Shown: positions 24,092 through 33,045, counted from the first letter of the stretch. The stretch is DNA of 64,000 nt from DASUPK01 sp963736305 (GCA_963736305.1 CAVTOD010000005.1:744001-808000), one strand, 5' to 3'. Program-made: numbers and translations. Notes: generated from the sequence alone by a model not told the origin.

Positions 24092-25200
24092 GCGGCCTGC
24101 GCGCTGGAAGCGCCCTCGCGCACACGCTCCAGGGCGCGCGCGAGGCGCTGGACGCCCTCGGCGACGTCGCCGGCGGGCACCGGCGCGAACGAGAGCCGCA
24201 GGCTGTTGGACCCGCCCTCCATCATGAAGTCGGGCCCCGCCACGAAGGTGACCCCCTCCTCCTTTGCCTCGCTGAGGAGTGCCTTGCTGTCCACGTCGTC
24301 CTTCAGATCGAGCCACAGGAAGTAGCCCCCCGCGGGCACCACGAACTTGGCCTCCGGGATGTGCTCGTGGAGGGCCTCGACGAGTGCGTCTCGCCGCTCA
24401 CGGAGCGCCGCGTTCACGACTTTCAGGTTCTCGTCGAGCCCGCCGGAGCGACAGAGCTCGTAGACGATCGACTCGGCCAGCATGTTGGGCGAGATGTAGG
24501 TCTCGTTCGCCTTCTTGGCGAGGGTGGTGATCTGCTCGGCCGGACCGACCAGATAGCCGACCCGCACCCCGGGGCTGACCGACTTGGAGAACGAGGACGC
24601 GTGCAGCACCCGGTCCGCGTCATCCATATCGAGCATCGTCTCCCCGCGCGCCTCGTCGAAGGAGATCAGGCGGTACGGGTCGTCCTCGAAGAGGGTGAAG
24701 CCGGCCTCAGTGGCCAGCTCGACCAGCGTCTTCCGCTTCTCCATCGACAGCGTGCAGCCGGCCGGGTTGTGGAAGTTCGGGATGACGTGCGCGAGCTTCA
24801 CCTCGCTCTGGTCGCAAGCGGCCTCGACCGCCGCGGGGTCGACCCCGTCGGCCTCGAGCGGCGCCCCGACGAGGTCCGCGTTTGCCTGCCGAAGCAGAAG
24901 CAGGGTCCGGTCGTAGGTGGGCTGCTCGACGACGACGCGGTCTCCCTCCGAGACGAGTTGGCGGAACAGAAGAGCCGCACCCTCCATCGAGCCGTTGGTG
25001 ATCATCACCTGCTCGGGCTGGACGCCGTGGAGCTCGGCGATCCACTCGCAGAGTCCGAGATGGCCGCGCCCGGTGCCGTAGCTGAGCGCCTTCTCCCAGT
25101 CGGACTCGAGGGCGTGGGAGGCTGCTTCCCGCACGGCCTCGTGCGGAAGGATGTCGGCGCTCGGCGCGCCGCGAGCGAAGCTGATCGTCCGTTCGGCCAT
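24088..25200 (-). CDS. PLP-dependent aminotransferase, class I/II (2-aminoadipate transaminase-like)
   Basis: A 370-residue fold-type I aminotransferase. ISFARGAPSADILPHEAV is the N-terminal signature of the MocR/LysN-like subgroup. YGTGRGHLGLCEWIA, NFHNPAGCTLSMEKR and EDDPYRLISFD follow. The PLP lysine is in SSFSKSVSPGVRVGYLVG. The C-terminal arginine motif is NSLRLSFAPVP. It could transaminate 2-aminoadipate, aromatic or branched amino acids. ATG 25200 is preceded by TATACT ten bases upstream. Confidence 0.88.
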   Translation of the reverse strand: MAERTISFARGAPSADILPHEAVREAASHALESDWEKALSYGTGRGHLGLCEWIAELHGVQPEQVMITNGSMEGAALLFRQLVSEGDRVVVEQPTYDRTLLLLRQANADLVGAPLEADGVDPAAVEAACDQSEVKLAHVIPNFHNPAGCTLSMEKRKTLVELATEAGFTLFEDDPYRLISFDEARGETMLDMDDADRVLHASSFSKSVSPGVRVGYLVGPAEQITTLAKKANETYISPNMLAESIVYELCRSGGLDENLKVVNAALRERRDALVEALHEHIPEAKFVVPAGGYFLWLDLKDDVDSKALLSEAKEEGVTFVAGPDFMMEGGSNSLRLSFAPVPAGDVAEGVQRLARALERVREGASSAQAA

Positions 25201-25310
25201 CGGCGCATCGAGTATACGAACGGTGCGATACTCCGCCACCAGCGGGGGATGAAGGCCGCCGATCAGGGGGGATGCAGCCGATCGGCACGGATGCCGCCTC
25301 GGTCCGGTGA

Positions 25311-25347
25311 GAAATCGATTTGCAGCCCGACGCGTCGGCAATACTCT
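25311..25347 (+). promoter_or_regulatory. Promoter with AAATCGATTT palindrome and leaderless -10
   Basis: TACTCT (25342-25347) is six bases before ATG 25354. Upstream, TTTGCA (25319-25324) is a possible -35 at 17 bases. It overlaps the 10-bp palindrome AAATCGATTT (25312-25321). The 13-mer GAAATCGATTTGC occurs identically at 6371-6383 upstream of pafBC. Confidence 0.55.
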
Positions 25348-25353
25348 TGCCCG

Positions 25354-25986
25354 ATGCCGGCGTCGCTCGAGTTGGTCAAGATCGCGCTGCAGGCCTATGG
25401 CAACGGTGACTGCGAGATCGCCCTCGCGCTCGCCGATCCGCTGATCCGCTGGGACGAGCGTGCCTCCCGGACCGATGGCGATTTGGTCTGGAAGCGCGAG
25501 GACGTGCAGCGCGCAATGCGCCGCTACCTCGACAGCTGGGAGTCCTACAGCTTCGACGTCGAGGACATCGCCGAGGTCGGTCCGGGCAAGGTCGTCGCCA
25601 TCTGCCGCGAGCGCGGCAAGCCCAAGGAGGGCGCGGCCGTGGATCGCCGCTTCGGCGGCCTCTGGGTCGTGGAGGAATCGCGGATCGTCTCCTGGGTGAC
25701 CTACCTGAGACCGAAGGAGGCGGTCCGCGCGGCGAAGGAGCTGCTGGGAGGGCGCATCGATCAGGACAAGATCAAGCGGAGGACCGGTCCGGCCAAAGCT
25801 CCCCGGCCCGCAACCCAGGAGGCCGCGTCATCGTCTTCGTCCTCACCGGCCCCGCCCGCACCCGACCAGCCGCAGCAGGCGAGCGAGCGCCCCCGGAAGA
25901 GAGCGCTGACGATCAGCGAGGAGGAGAAGCGGGCCGCAAGGGCGCGCGCGAAGCTCCGTCGCCGGGCCTCGCGGCAGACGGCCTAG
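25354..25986 (+). CDS. NTF2/SnoaL-like protein with low-complexity basic tail
   Basis: A 210-residue protein. The first roughly 125 residues form an NTF2/SnoaL-type cone (SLELVKIALQAYGNGDCEIA, GLWVVEESRIVSWVTYL). After about residue 140 comes a Ser/Pro/Ala-rich linker and a strongly basic C-terminus (PRKRALTISEEEKRAARARA). The tail is unusual for SnoaL proteins and could bind nucleic acid or a membrane. The function is unknown. The gene is transcribed from a leaderless-type promoter divergent from the aminotransferase. Confidence 0.75.
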   Translation: MPASLELVKIALQAYGNGDCEIALALADPLIRWDERASRTDGDLVWKREDVQRAMRRYLDSWESYSFDVEDIAEVGPGKVVAICRERGKPKEGAAVDRRFGGLWVVEESRIVSWVTYLRPKEAVRAAKELLGGRIDQDKIKRRTGPAKAPRPATQEAASSSSSSPAPPAPDQPQQASERPRKRALTISEEEKRAARARAKLRRRASRQTA

Positions 25987-26861
25987 GCCTTCGCGCCGAT
26001 CGTCTCGGCGGCCAGCTGGGCGGTCTCGGTCGGGCTCTTGCCGACGCGGATGCCCTGGGCCTCGAGGGCCTGCTTCTTCGCCTCCGCCGTGCCCGAGGAG
26101 CCGGAGATGATCGCCCCGGCGTGGCCCATCTGCTTGCCCGGGGGGGCGGTGAACCCGGCGATGTAGGAGACGACGGGCTTGGAGACGTTCTCGGCGATGA
26201 ACTCGGCCGCACGCTCCTCGGCATCGCCGCCGATCTCGCCGACCATCACGATCAGCTCGGTCTCGTCGTCCTGTTCGAAGAGGGCGAGGATGTCGATGAA
26301 GTCGGAGCCGACGATCGGATCGCCGCCGATGCCGACGATCGAGGAGTTGCCGAGACCGGCCTGCTTCAGCTCGTTGCCGATCTGGTAGGTCAGCGTGCCC
26401 GACTTGGAGACGACGCCGATCGAGCCCTGCTCGAAGAACTGGGCCGGGATGATCCCGACGTTCGCCTTGCCTGGGCTGAGAACGCCCGGGCAGTTGGGGC
26501 CGATGAGGCGGACGCCGGCGTCACGCGCCTTCCAGTAGGTCTTGAGCATGTCGTGGACCGGGATGTGCTCGGTGATCGCGATCACCGTCTCGATCCCAGC
26601 GTCGATCGCCTCGTTGATCGAGGCGGCGGCGAAGCGGGCCGGGACGAAGATCATCGAGGTGTTCGCACCGCGCTCCTCGACCGCCTCCTTGATCGTGTCG
26701 AAGATCGGGATTCCCTCGACGTCCTGGCCGCCCTTCTTCGGGGTGACCCCGGCCACGACGTCAGTGCCGTAGTCGCGGTTTCGCAGGCCGTGGAAGGAGC
26801 CCTCGCGACCGGTCAGGCCGGAGATGACCAGTTTCGTGTCGTCGCCCACGATGATGCTCAT
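25983..26861 (-). CDS. sucD: Succinyl-CoA synthetase alpha subunit
   Basis: A 292-residue CoA-binding subunit of succinate-CoA ligase. The phosphohistidine is H247 in KQMGHAGAIISGSSGT. LVISGLTGREGSFHG binds CoA/nucleotide, and GPNCPGVLSPGKANVGIIP is diagnostic. It converts succinyl-CoA to succinate with NTP formation in the TCA cycle. ATG overlaps the sucC stop by four bases, so the two subunits are coupled. Confidence 0.96.
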   Translation of the reverse strand: MSIIVGDDTKLVISGLTGREGSFHGLRNRDYGTDVVAGVTPKKGGQDVEGIPIFDTIKEAVEERGANTSMIFVPARFAAASINEAIDAGIETVIAITEHIPVHDMLKTYWKARDAGVRLIGPNCPGVLSPGKANVGIIPAQFFEQGSIGVVSKSGTLTYQIGNELKQAGLGNSSIVGIGGDPIVGSDFIDILALFEQDDETELIVMVGEIGGDAEERAAEFIAENVSKPVVSYIAGFTAPPGKQMGHAGAIISGSSGTAEAKKQALEAQGIRVGKSPTETAQLAAETIGAKA

Positions 26862-28045
26862 GAGGACTCCCCCTTGGCCAGCTCGACGACCTTCTCTGCC
26901 GCGCCGAGCATCGTCTTCTCGACGTGCAGGTTGGGCAGCGCGGCGTCCGCGAGAAGGCCGAGCCCCTCCTCGGAGTTGGTGCCGTCGAGCCTGACGACGA
27001 GAGGCACGCCGATGTCGATCTTCTGCGAGGCCTCGATGATCCCCTTTGCGATCTCGTCGCAGCGGGTGATGCCGCCGAAGATGTTGAAGAGGATCGCGAC
27101 GACCTTCGGGTCAGAGGTGATCACGGTGAGCGCGTCGATGATCGCCTCGGCCTTCGATCCGCCGCCGGCGTCGAGGAAGTTGGCCGGCTTGCCACCCGCC
27201 TGGGCGACGACGTCGAGAGTTGACATGCAGAGCCCCGCGCCGTTGCCGAGGATTCCGATGTCGCCGTCGAGCTTCACGTAGGTGAGGCCCTTCTCCTTCG
27301 CCATGCGCTCCTGCTCGTCCTCGATGAAGCCCTCCTCGAGGTCGGCGAGGTCCTCGTGGCGGTAGAGCGCGGAGTTGTCGATCGTCACCTTCGAATCGAG
27401 GGCGATCACATCGCCGCCCTTGGTGAGGACCAGCGGGTTGACCTCGATCAGGGTGGCGTCGCTGTCGTTGAATGCCTCGTAGAGCTTCACGAGGGACGCG
27501 GCGGTCTTCTCGCGGGCCTCCTCGGGGATGCCCGCCTCGGACGCCAGCGCGGCGGCCTGGGAGTCACCGAAGCCCTCGGAGGGTTCCACGTGGCGGCGGA
27601 CCAGCGCGTCTGGGTCCTTGTCGGCGATCTCCTCGACGTTCATCCCGCCCATGGTCGAGAGCATCGCCAGCAGCTTCTTGGCGGAGCGGTCGAGGATGAT
27701 CGAGGCGTAGTACTCGGCCTCGATGTCGGAGGCCCGCTCGACCCAGACCTGATGCACGGTGAACGGCCCCTCGCCGCGCGGGCCCCGGATGTCCATCCCG
27801 AGGATCGCATTTGCATGCTCCTCGGCCTCCGCCCTGTCCTGGGCGACCTTGATGCCGCCGGCCTTGCCTCGTCCGCCGATCTGGACCTGTGCCTTGATCA
27901 CGCACGGATACCCGATCTCCTCGGCCGCCTGCACGGCGGCTTCGACAGTGTCGGCGACCCGCCCTTCGGGGACGGGGACACCGTGTCCGGCGAAGAGCTG
28001 CTTTCCCTGATACTCGAGGAGATCCAAGGCCGCGAGAGGGTACAT
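26858..28045 (-). CDS. sucC: Succinyl-CoA synthetase beta subunit
   Basis: A protein of up to 395 residues with an ATP-grasp domain (DLLEYQGKQLFAGHGVPVPE, AQVQIGGRGKAGGIKV, EVNPLVLT) and the C-terminal ligase domain (GNGAGLCMSTLDVV, NIFGGITRCDEIAKGII, LDGTNSEEGLGLL). Family members usually start MDLLEYQGKQLF, so TTG 28027 may be the real start instead of ATG 28045; neither has a clear ribosome site. It forms an operon with sucD. Confidence 0.95.
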   Translation of the reverse strand: MYPLAALDLLEYQGKQLFAGHGVPVPEGRVADTVEAAVQAAEEIGYPCVIKAQVQIGGRGKAGGIKVAQDRAEAEEHANAILGMDIRGPRGEGPFTVHQVWVERASDIEAEYYASIILDRSAKKLLAMLSTMGGMNVEEIADKDPDALVRRHVEPSEGFGDSQAAALASEAGIPEEAREKTAASLVKLYEAFNDSDATLIEVNPLVLTKGGDVIALDSKVTIDNSALYRHEDLADLEEGFIEDEQERMAKEKGLTYVKLDGDIGILGNGAGLCMSTLDVVAQAGGKPANFLDAGGGSKAEAIIDALTVITSDPKVVAILFNIFGGITRCDEIAKGIIEASQKIDIGVPLVVRLDGTNSEEGLGLLADAALPNLHVEKTMLGAAEKVVELAKGESS

Positions 28046-28118
28046 GAGCGGCTGGGAGGGGCGCTGAGGGGGTCAGCAGCGCTGAAAACAGGCAAATTGC
28101 AATACTCCCGCGGCTCTT

Positions 28119-28802
28119 ATGGCCCTTCCAAAGCTGAAAGACATCAAGTGGGTGACCACGGACTGCTACGGCACCCTGATCGATTGGGAGAAGGGCATCA
28201 TGGACGCCTTCAAGAAGCAGGCCGACCGCGATGGGCTGACGATCGACGAGGGGGCCTTCCTCCAGCGGTTCTTCGAGAACCAGGCGCAGATCATGTCGGG
28301 CTCCTACGAGCTCTACGCGGAGGTCCTCCGCAGGGCCGCCGTTCAGACCGCCGAGGAGATCGACTGGACGCTCGAGCCTTCTCGCGCTCAGTTTCTCCCC
28401 GACAGCGTTGCGTCGTGGCCCCCTTTTCGCGAGGCCAACGCCGCGATGGACCGCCTCAGGGACCGCTACGAGATCGGGATCATCTCCAACGTCGACGACA
28501 AGCTGCTCGGGATCTCCCGGCGCCACCTGCGCACTGAGCTCGACCTCGTCGTCACGGCTCAGCAGGTCCGCAGCTACAAGCCCGACAACACCCACCTGCG
28601 CGAGTGCGCCCGCCGCATCGGCGGCAAGAAGGGCTGGGTCCACATCGCCTCGGGCTATGAGACCGACGTCGGCCCGGCGCTGAAGCTGAACGTGCCGACG
28701 ATCTGGGTGAACCGCCACGGCGAGAAGCTCGAGGGCCGCAAGGCCCCCGACGCGACGGTCAAGAACATCCGCGAAGCCGCGGCGAAGCTCGGCGCCAAGT
28801 AG
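28119..28802 (+). CDS. HAD hydrolase, haloacid dehalogenase type II-like
   Basis: A 227-residue HAD protein. Motif I is TDCYGTLIDWEKGI, with the nucleophile Asp and a tyrosine-glycine pair as in 2-haloacid dehalogenases. Motif II is GIISNVDDKLLG, motif III has K in VRSYKPDNTHL, and the end is VHIASGYETDVGPALKLNVP. Its substrate is unknown. It is divergent from sucC across a 73-base gap that contains GCAAATTGC (28092-28100) and AATACTCC. Confidence 0.86.
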   Translation: MALPKLKDIKWVTTDCYGTLIDWEKGIMDAFKKQADRDGLTIDEGAFLQRFFENQAQIMSGSYELYAEVLRRAAVQTAEEIDWTLEPSRAQFLPDSVASWPPFREANAAMDRLRDRYEIGIISNVDDKLLGISRRHLRTELDLVVTAQQVRSYKPDNTHLRECARRIGGKKGWVHIASGYETDVGPALKLNVPTIWVNRHGEKLEGRKAPDATVKNIREAAAKLGAK

Positions 28803-28807
28803 CGCCG

Positions 28808-30574
28808 CTACTCGATCGTCGCGAGGAGATCGCCTGAGTTCACCGGCGCGCCCTCCTTGGCCGCCAGCTTCGTGATCTTGCCCGACTTGTGGGCGGTGAT
28901 CTCGTTCTCCATCTTCATCGCCTCGATCACGCAGACCAGATCCCCGTCGGAGACCTCCTGGCCCTCCTCGACGGGGACCTTGAAGACGTTGCCCTGCAGG
29001 GGAGAGACGAGGCTGTCTCCCGAGGCGGCGCTGCCGCCGCCGCCCGAGCGCTCGCGCTTCGGCGGGCGCTTCAGGCCGGTCCCGCCGCCTCCCGTGGGCG
29101 CCCCGACGGCGTCGCCGATCACCTTGACGTCGAAGAGCTTGCCTGCGACCTCGACCTTGTAGTCGCGGGCGAGGTGCTCGCCGTCGTCCTCGGCATGGAT
29201 CGCCTTCTCGGCCGTCTCGGCGGCGGCGAGCTGCTTGAGCCAGTCGCGGTCCCCGACGAGATCGCGGCAGGTCTCGCCGTTGGCCCACTGCTCGGTCGCG
29301 AGCAGCGCCGTGTGGAAGGGAATCAGCGTCGTTACGCCCCCGACCTCGTACTCGCCCAGGGCGCGAATCATCCGCCTGGTCGCGTGCTCACGGTCGACGT
29401 CCCAGACGATCAGCTTCGCGACCATCGGGTCGTACATCGGGGTGATCTCAGAGCCCGCCTCGACACCGGAATCGACGCGGACACCAGGCCCGGCCGGCTC
29501 GCGGTAGCTCGTGATCCTCCCCGGCGCGGGGGCGAAGTTCTTGTGCGCCGCCTCGGCGTTGATCCGGCACTCGATCGCGTGTCCGCGGAGATCGACGTCC
29601 TCCTGGGAGATGGAGAGCGGCTCTCCCGCGGCGATCTTGATCTGCTCGCGCACGATGTCGATGCCGGTGACCATCTCGGTCACGCAGTGCTCGACCTGGA
29701 CGCGGGTGTTCATCTCGAGGAAGTAGTAGTCGTCGCCGACCTGGAGGCCCTCGACGGTCCCGGCGGAGCGATAGCCGACCGCGGCGGCCGCCTCCGTGGC
29801 GATCTTGCCGATGCGCTCGCGCATCTCCTCGTCGACCTTGGGGCCGGGGGACTCCTCGATCAGCTTCTGGTGGCGGCGCTGGACCGAGCAGTCGCGCTCC
29901 CCGAGATGGATCACGTTGCCCTTGGAGTCCGCGAGCACCTGCACCTCGACGTGGCGCGGGTCCTCCATGTAGCGCTCGAGGTACACGGTGGGATCGCTGA
30001 AGAACTTCTCGCCCTCGCGTGCCGCGCCCTCGAAGGCGTCAGCCAGGCTCTCCTCGTCGACGGCGACCCGCAAGCCCTTGCCACCGCCTCCGCCGGCCGC
30101 CTTGCAGGCGATCGGATAGCCGATCTCGCGCGCCTGCTTCGTGGCCGCCTCGACGTCCTTCACCGGCGAGATCGCGCCGGGAACGATCGGCACGCCCGCC
30201 TCCTGCATGAGCTCGCGGGAGCGGGTCTTCGACCCCATCGCCTCGATCGCCTTGGGCGGGGGCCCGATCCAGGTGACCTCCGCCTTCTCGCAGGCGGCAG
30301 CGAACTCGGCGTTCTCGGCGAGGAAGCCGTATCCGGGATGGATTCCCTCGGCACCGGCGCTTCGCGCGACGTCGAGGATCTTCTCGATGTTCAGGTAGCT
30401 CCCGGCCGGGGTGGGAGGGCCGAGCAGGAACGCCTCGTCGGCCTCGCGGACGTGAGGGGCGTCGCGATCGAGCTCGGAGTAGACGGCGACCGAGCCGATT
30501 CCCATCTCCTTCAGGGTGCGAGCGACGCGGATCGCGATCTCGCCGCGGTTTGCGATCAGGACTTTCTCGAACAC
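28808..30574 (-). CDS. accA: Acyl-CoA (acetyl/propionyl-CoA) carboxylase alpha subunit: biotin carboxylase plus BCCP
   Basis: A 588-residue protein. The biotin carboxylase domain covers about 1-450 (ANRGEIAIRVARTLKEMGIG, KAAGGGGGKGLRV, ERDCSVQRRHQKLIEE, FLEMNTRVQVEHCVTE). A glycine-rich linker near 495-520 leads to a biotinyl domain with the biotin lysine K554 in EAMKMEN. It carboxylates biotin with ATP and bicarbonate and would pair with the beta and epsilon subunits at 39.9-41.7 kb. GTG 30574 is preceded by AATACTCC. Confidence 0.93.
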   Translation of the reverse strand: MFEKVLIANRGEIAIRVARTLKEMGIGSVAVYSELDRDAPHVREADEAFLLGPPTPAGSYLNIEKILDVARSAGAEGIHPGYGFLAENAEFAAACEKAEVTWIGPPPKAIEAMGSKTRSRELMQEAGVPIVPGAISPVKDVEAATKQAREIGYPIACKAAGGGGGKGLRVAVDEESLADAFEGAAREGEKFFSDPTVYLERYMEDPRHVEVQVLADSKGNVIHLGERDCSVQRRHQKLIEESPGPKVDEEMRERIGKIATEAAAAVGYRSAGTVEGLQVGDDYYFLEMNTRVQVEHCVTEMVTGIDIVREQIKIAAGEPLSISQEDVDLRGHAIECRINAEAAHKNFAPAPGRITSYREPAGPGVRVDSGVEAGSEITPMYDPMVAKLIVWDVDREHATRRMIRALGEYEVGGVTTLIPFHTALLATEQWANGETCRDLVGDRDWLKQLAAAETAEKAIHAEDDGEHLARDYKVEVAGKLFDVKVIGDAVGAPTGGGGTGLKRPPKRERSGGGGSAASGDSLVSPLQGNVFKVPVEEGQEVSDGDLVCVIEAMKMENEITAHKSGKITKLAAKEGAPVNSGDLLATIE

Positions 30575-30613
30575 GGCGGCGGAGTATTGCGTTTCGGCGC
30601 CGGCCGGCGCGCC

Positions 30614-31594
30614 CTAGTCCTTCGCGGCGGCCGCGGCCGGCTGGGAGCGGCCGTGCGCCCGCATCGCGAGCTCGCGCTCGATCCTCGCGTTTCGCTCCAG
30701 CTCGGCCTGCTCCTCGGGGTCGTGCTCGACCTCCTTGCGCAGGCCCAGCTGAACCGCAAACAGTGCGGCGACCGCGATGGTGGCGGCGCCGATCACCCAG
30801 GGCACGAGATCCGTGTTCGACCTGTTCATGATCGTGACGCCGGCACCGATCAAGACGAAGCCGAGGGCGTACCGCAGAGCGCCCTGGGGGACGTTGACGG
30901 AGAGGTTCGATCCCAGGATCACGCCCGGGATCGAGCCGATCATGATGTTGGCGGCGAGCGGGAAGTCGACGTTGCCGCTAAACATGTGCGCGATCGAAGC
31001 CGCCCAGAGCAGGAGGGCGGCGTGGACGACGTCGGTGCCGACGACCTTTCTCGGAGTGAGCCGGTAGACGGCGATCAGCATGATTCCGATCAGCGTGCCG
31101 CTGCCGGCCGAGCTCAGCCCGATCACGAAGCCCGTCGTCGCGCCGATTCCAACGGCCGCAACCTTGTGGCGGGTGTGCATCTCGAAGTCCTCGCGCTCCT
31201 GGATCTTGTCGGCGAGGAAGAAACCGCGGAGGAGCGTGGCGGCGCCGACCACCAGCAGGCAGCCGGCGAGGATCGCGAAGACCGTCTCGTCGAGGTTGTC
31301 GCCGAGTCTGCGCTTCAGGTAATCGAGGAACCAGACGCCCGCGATCGCGGACGGAACGCTGCCCGCCGCCATCCAGTAGACGAGCGGCAGGTTCACCGTC
31401 TTCAGCTTCAGGTGCCGCCAGCTGCCCGCGGTCTTGGTGACCGCCGCGTAGAAGATGTCGGTGCCGATCGCGGTGGTCGGCTTGATCCCGAAGAGCAGGA
31501 CCAGGAGCGGCGTCATCAGGGAACCGCCGCCCATCCCAGTCATGCCGACGAGGAAACCGACGCCGAAGCCGAAGAAGATGATTGCTGGATCCAT
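30614..31594 (-). CDS. TauE/SafE-family sulfite/organosulfonate exporter-like permease
   Basis: A 326-residue membrane protein with about 8 helices and the family repeats GFLVGMTGMGGGSLMTPLLV (first half) and GLSSAGSGTLIGIML (second half). The C-terminus is a charged cytoplasmic tail of about 50 residues. TauE/SafE proteins move sulfite, sulfoacetate or related anions. Here it follows a Rrf2 regulator and neighbours the sulfate-assimilation operon, supporting a sulfur role. Confidence 0.88.
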   Translation of the reverse strand: MDPAIIFFGFGVGFLVGMTGMGGGSLMTPLLVLLFGIKPTTAIGTDIFYAAVTKTAGSWRHLKLKTVNLPLVYWMAAGSVPSAIAGVWFLDYLKRRLGDNLDETVFAILAGCLLVVGAATLLRGFFLADKIQEREDFEMHTRHKVAAVGIGATTGFVIGLSSAGSGTLIGIMLIAVYRLTPRKVVGTDVVHAALLLWAASIAHMFSGNVDFPLAANIMIGSIPGVILGSNLSVNVPQGALRYALGFVLIGAGVTIMNRSNTDLVPWVIGAATIAVAALFAVQLGLRKEVEHDPEEQAELERNARIERELAMRAHGRSQPAAAAAKD

Positions 31595-31686
31595 AAAGTC
31601 GGAGGGGGGACCGCTGCCCTTGGGACGAAAGCCGCTTGTCCACCTTGTTCCCTTTCTTGACCGAAAGAGTCCTAAAGGAAGGCGGC

Positions 31687-31706
31687 ACTATAGCGAAGGC
31701 CGCTAT
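31687..31706 (-). promoter_or_regulatory. Promoter of the TauE-like gene with inverted repeat
   Basis: Reading the minus strand, TATAGT (31692-31687) is a strong -10. It overlaps the perfect inverted repeat ATAGCG-AAGGC-CGCTAT (31690-31706). The repeat is placed to block polymerase and is a good candidate operator for the adjacent Rrf2 protein. The 5' leader would be about 85 nt. Confidence 0.55.
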
Positions 31707-31745
31707 TCCCCCCTAATGGGTGCGGATTCTCGGTAGTTGCAGGCG

Positions 31746-32201
31746 TTACCTGGTGATCCGGGCGCCCTCGTCCCGGGTCAGCTCGAGCACGTCGGTGGGG
31801 ATCTTGCCGTCCCGGAGGTCGGCGATCGTGACGCGTTCGAGGACGCGGCGCAAAGAGGCGCGGACCGCGATCCAGACCTCGCTGAGCTGCTCCGCGTTGC
31901 CGGGGTACTTGGTCTGCTCCGGGGCCTGGTCCTGGATGTTCGCGAGGGGGCCCTCGACCGCCCGAATCACGTTCGCGAGGGTGATCTCCTCGGGCGGCTG
32001 GGCGAGCCAGTAGCCGCCCCGGGCCCCGCGCCGCGCTCTCACCAGGCGGGCGTGCTTCAGCTCGAGCAGGATGTGCTCCAGGAACTGCAGCGGAATGTCC
32101 TGCGCCTCGGCGAGCTTCTCGCCCTTGACAGGCTCGTCGCCCGCCGCGGCCATCTCAACGGCCGCCCGCACGGCGTAGTCGGCTTTCGCAGAGATCCTCA
32201 T
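31746..32201 (-). CDS. Rrf2-family transcriptional regulator, cysteine-free (CymR-like)
   Basis: A 151-residue winged-helix Rrf2 protein: MRISAKADYAVRAAVEMA, then IPLQFLEHILLELKHARLV and the RRGARGGYWLAQPPEEITL wing. It contains no cysteine, so it cannot carry an IscR/NsrR-type Fe-S cluster. CymR, the cysteine-metabolism repressor, is likewise cluster-free. Placement between the TauE-like gene and the sulfate operon supports a sulfur-sensing role (inference). Divergent from the PHP gene with only 14 bases between starts. Confidence 0.88.
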   Translation of the reverse strand: MRISAKADYAVRAAVEMAAAGDEPVKGEKLAEAQDIPLQFLEHILLELKHARLVRARRGARGGYWLAQPPEEITLANVIRAVEGPLANIQDQAPEQTKYPGNAEQLSEVWIAVRASLRRVLERVTIADLRDGKIPTDVLELTRDEGARITR

Positions 32202-32215
32202 ATGCTCCGCCGCCG

Positions 32216-33034
32216 ATGATGGACCTTCAGAGCCATTCGACCTACTCCGACGGAGAGCTGCCGCCCGCGGAGGTGGTGGCAGCGGCCGTGGAGGCGGGCG
32301 TCACCACCCTCGCCCTCACCGATCACGACGGGATCGACGGCATTGCGGAGGCGGGGGAGGCCGCAAGCGCGGCCGGCATCGTGCTGGTCCCCGCGACCGA
32401 GATCTCCTGTGTGCACGGCAGCATCGATGACATGCACATGCTCGGCTACTGGGTGGATACGACCGCGATCGCGCCCGCCTGCGAGCGGGCGCAGCGGGAG
32501 CGGGTGACCCGGGCCCGAGAGATCGTCGAGCGCCTCAGCGCCCAGGGTGTCCCCGTCACCTACGAGGACGCGATCGCCCAGGCCGGGGATGCTTCCTCGG
32601 TCGGGCGACCTCACATCGCCAAGGCGGCCGGGGTGAAGCCGGAGGGGATGAGCGCCTTCTTCGAGGAGTGGCTCATCCCCGGCGCCAAGGCCTTCGTGCC
32701 CCGGCGCTGGCCGGACGCCGCGGAGGCCACCGAGATCATCCATGGGGCCGGTGGGTCCGCCGTCCTCGCCCATCCGTTCTGGGACATGGACGATCCCGAC
32801 GAGGTGGCCGCCCTGATCGACGACCTGGACCTCGATGGGGTCGAGTGCTTCTACCCGGCGCATGACCGGGCGCAGACGAAGTTCCTGCTGGACGTCTGCA
32901 GGGATCGAGGGCTTGCGGCGACCGCTTCCTCTGACTTTCACGGTCCCAACCACAAGATGTTCGACTCCTTCTTGAGCTATCCGACTTACGACCTCGGTGA
33001 GCCTGAGCTGCCGCCCAGGCGGACCACCGATTAG
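32216..33034 (+). CDS. PHP-domain phosphoesterase (nucleoside bisphosphate phosphatase-like)
   Basis: A 272-residue PHP protein. Metal motifs are DLQSHSTYSDG, LALTDHDGIDG, EISCVHG, AVLAHPFWD and SSDFHGPN. This is the TrpH/YciV group, some of which hydrolyse 3',5'-nucleoside bisphosphates such as pAp, the by-product of PAPS reduction. That activity would fit the convergent sulfate operon, but it is inferred. TATGCT lies nine bases before ATG 32216. Confidence 0.88.
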   Translation: MMDLQSHSTYSDGELPPAEVVAAAVEAGVTTLALTDHDGIDGIAEAGEAASAAGIVLVPATEISCVHGSIDDMHMLGYWVDTTAIAPACERAQRERVTRAREIVERLSAQGVPVTYEDAIAQAGDASSVGRPHIAKAAGVKPEGMSAFFEEWLIPGAKAFVPRRWPDAAEATEIIHGAGGSAVLAHPFWDMDDPDEVAALIDDLDLDGVECFYPAHDRAQTKFLLDVCRDRGLAATASSDFHGPNHKMFDSFLSYPTYDLGEPELPPRRTTD

Positions 33035-33045
33035 ATCGGTTGCGA

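Noticed and set aside
28889..31660. A 923-codon open frame on the plus strand
   Set aside because: It is antisense to the carboxylase alpha and TauE-like genes, whose protein motifs are clear. Long antisense frames are expected in GC-rich DNA with G/C third positions.
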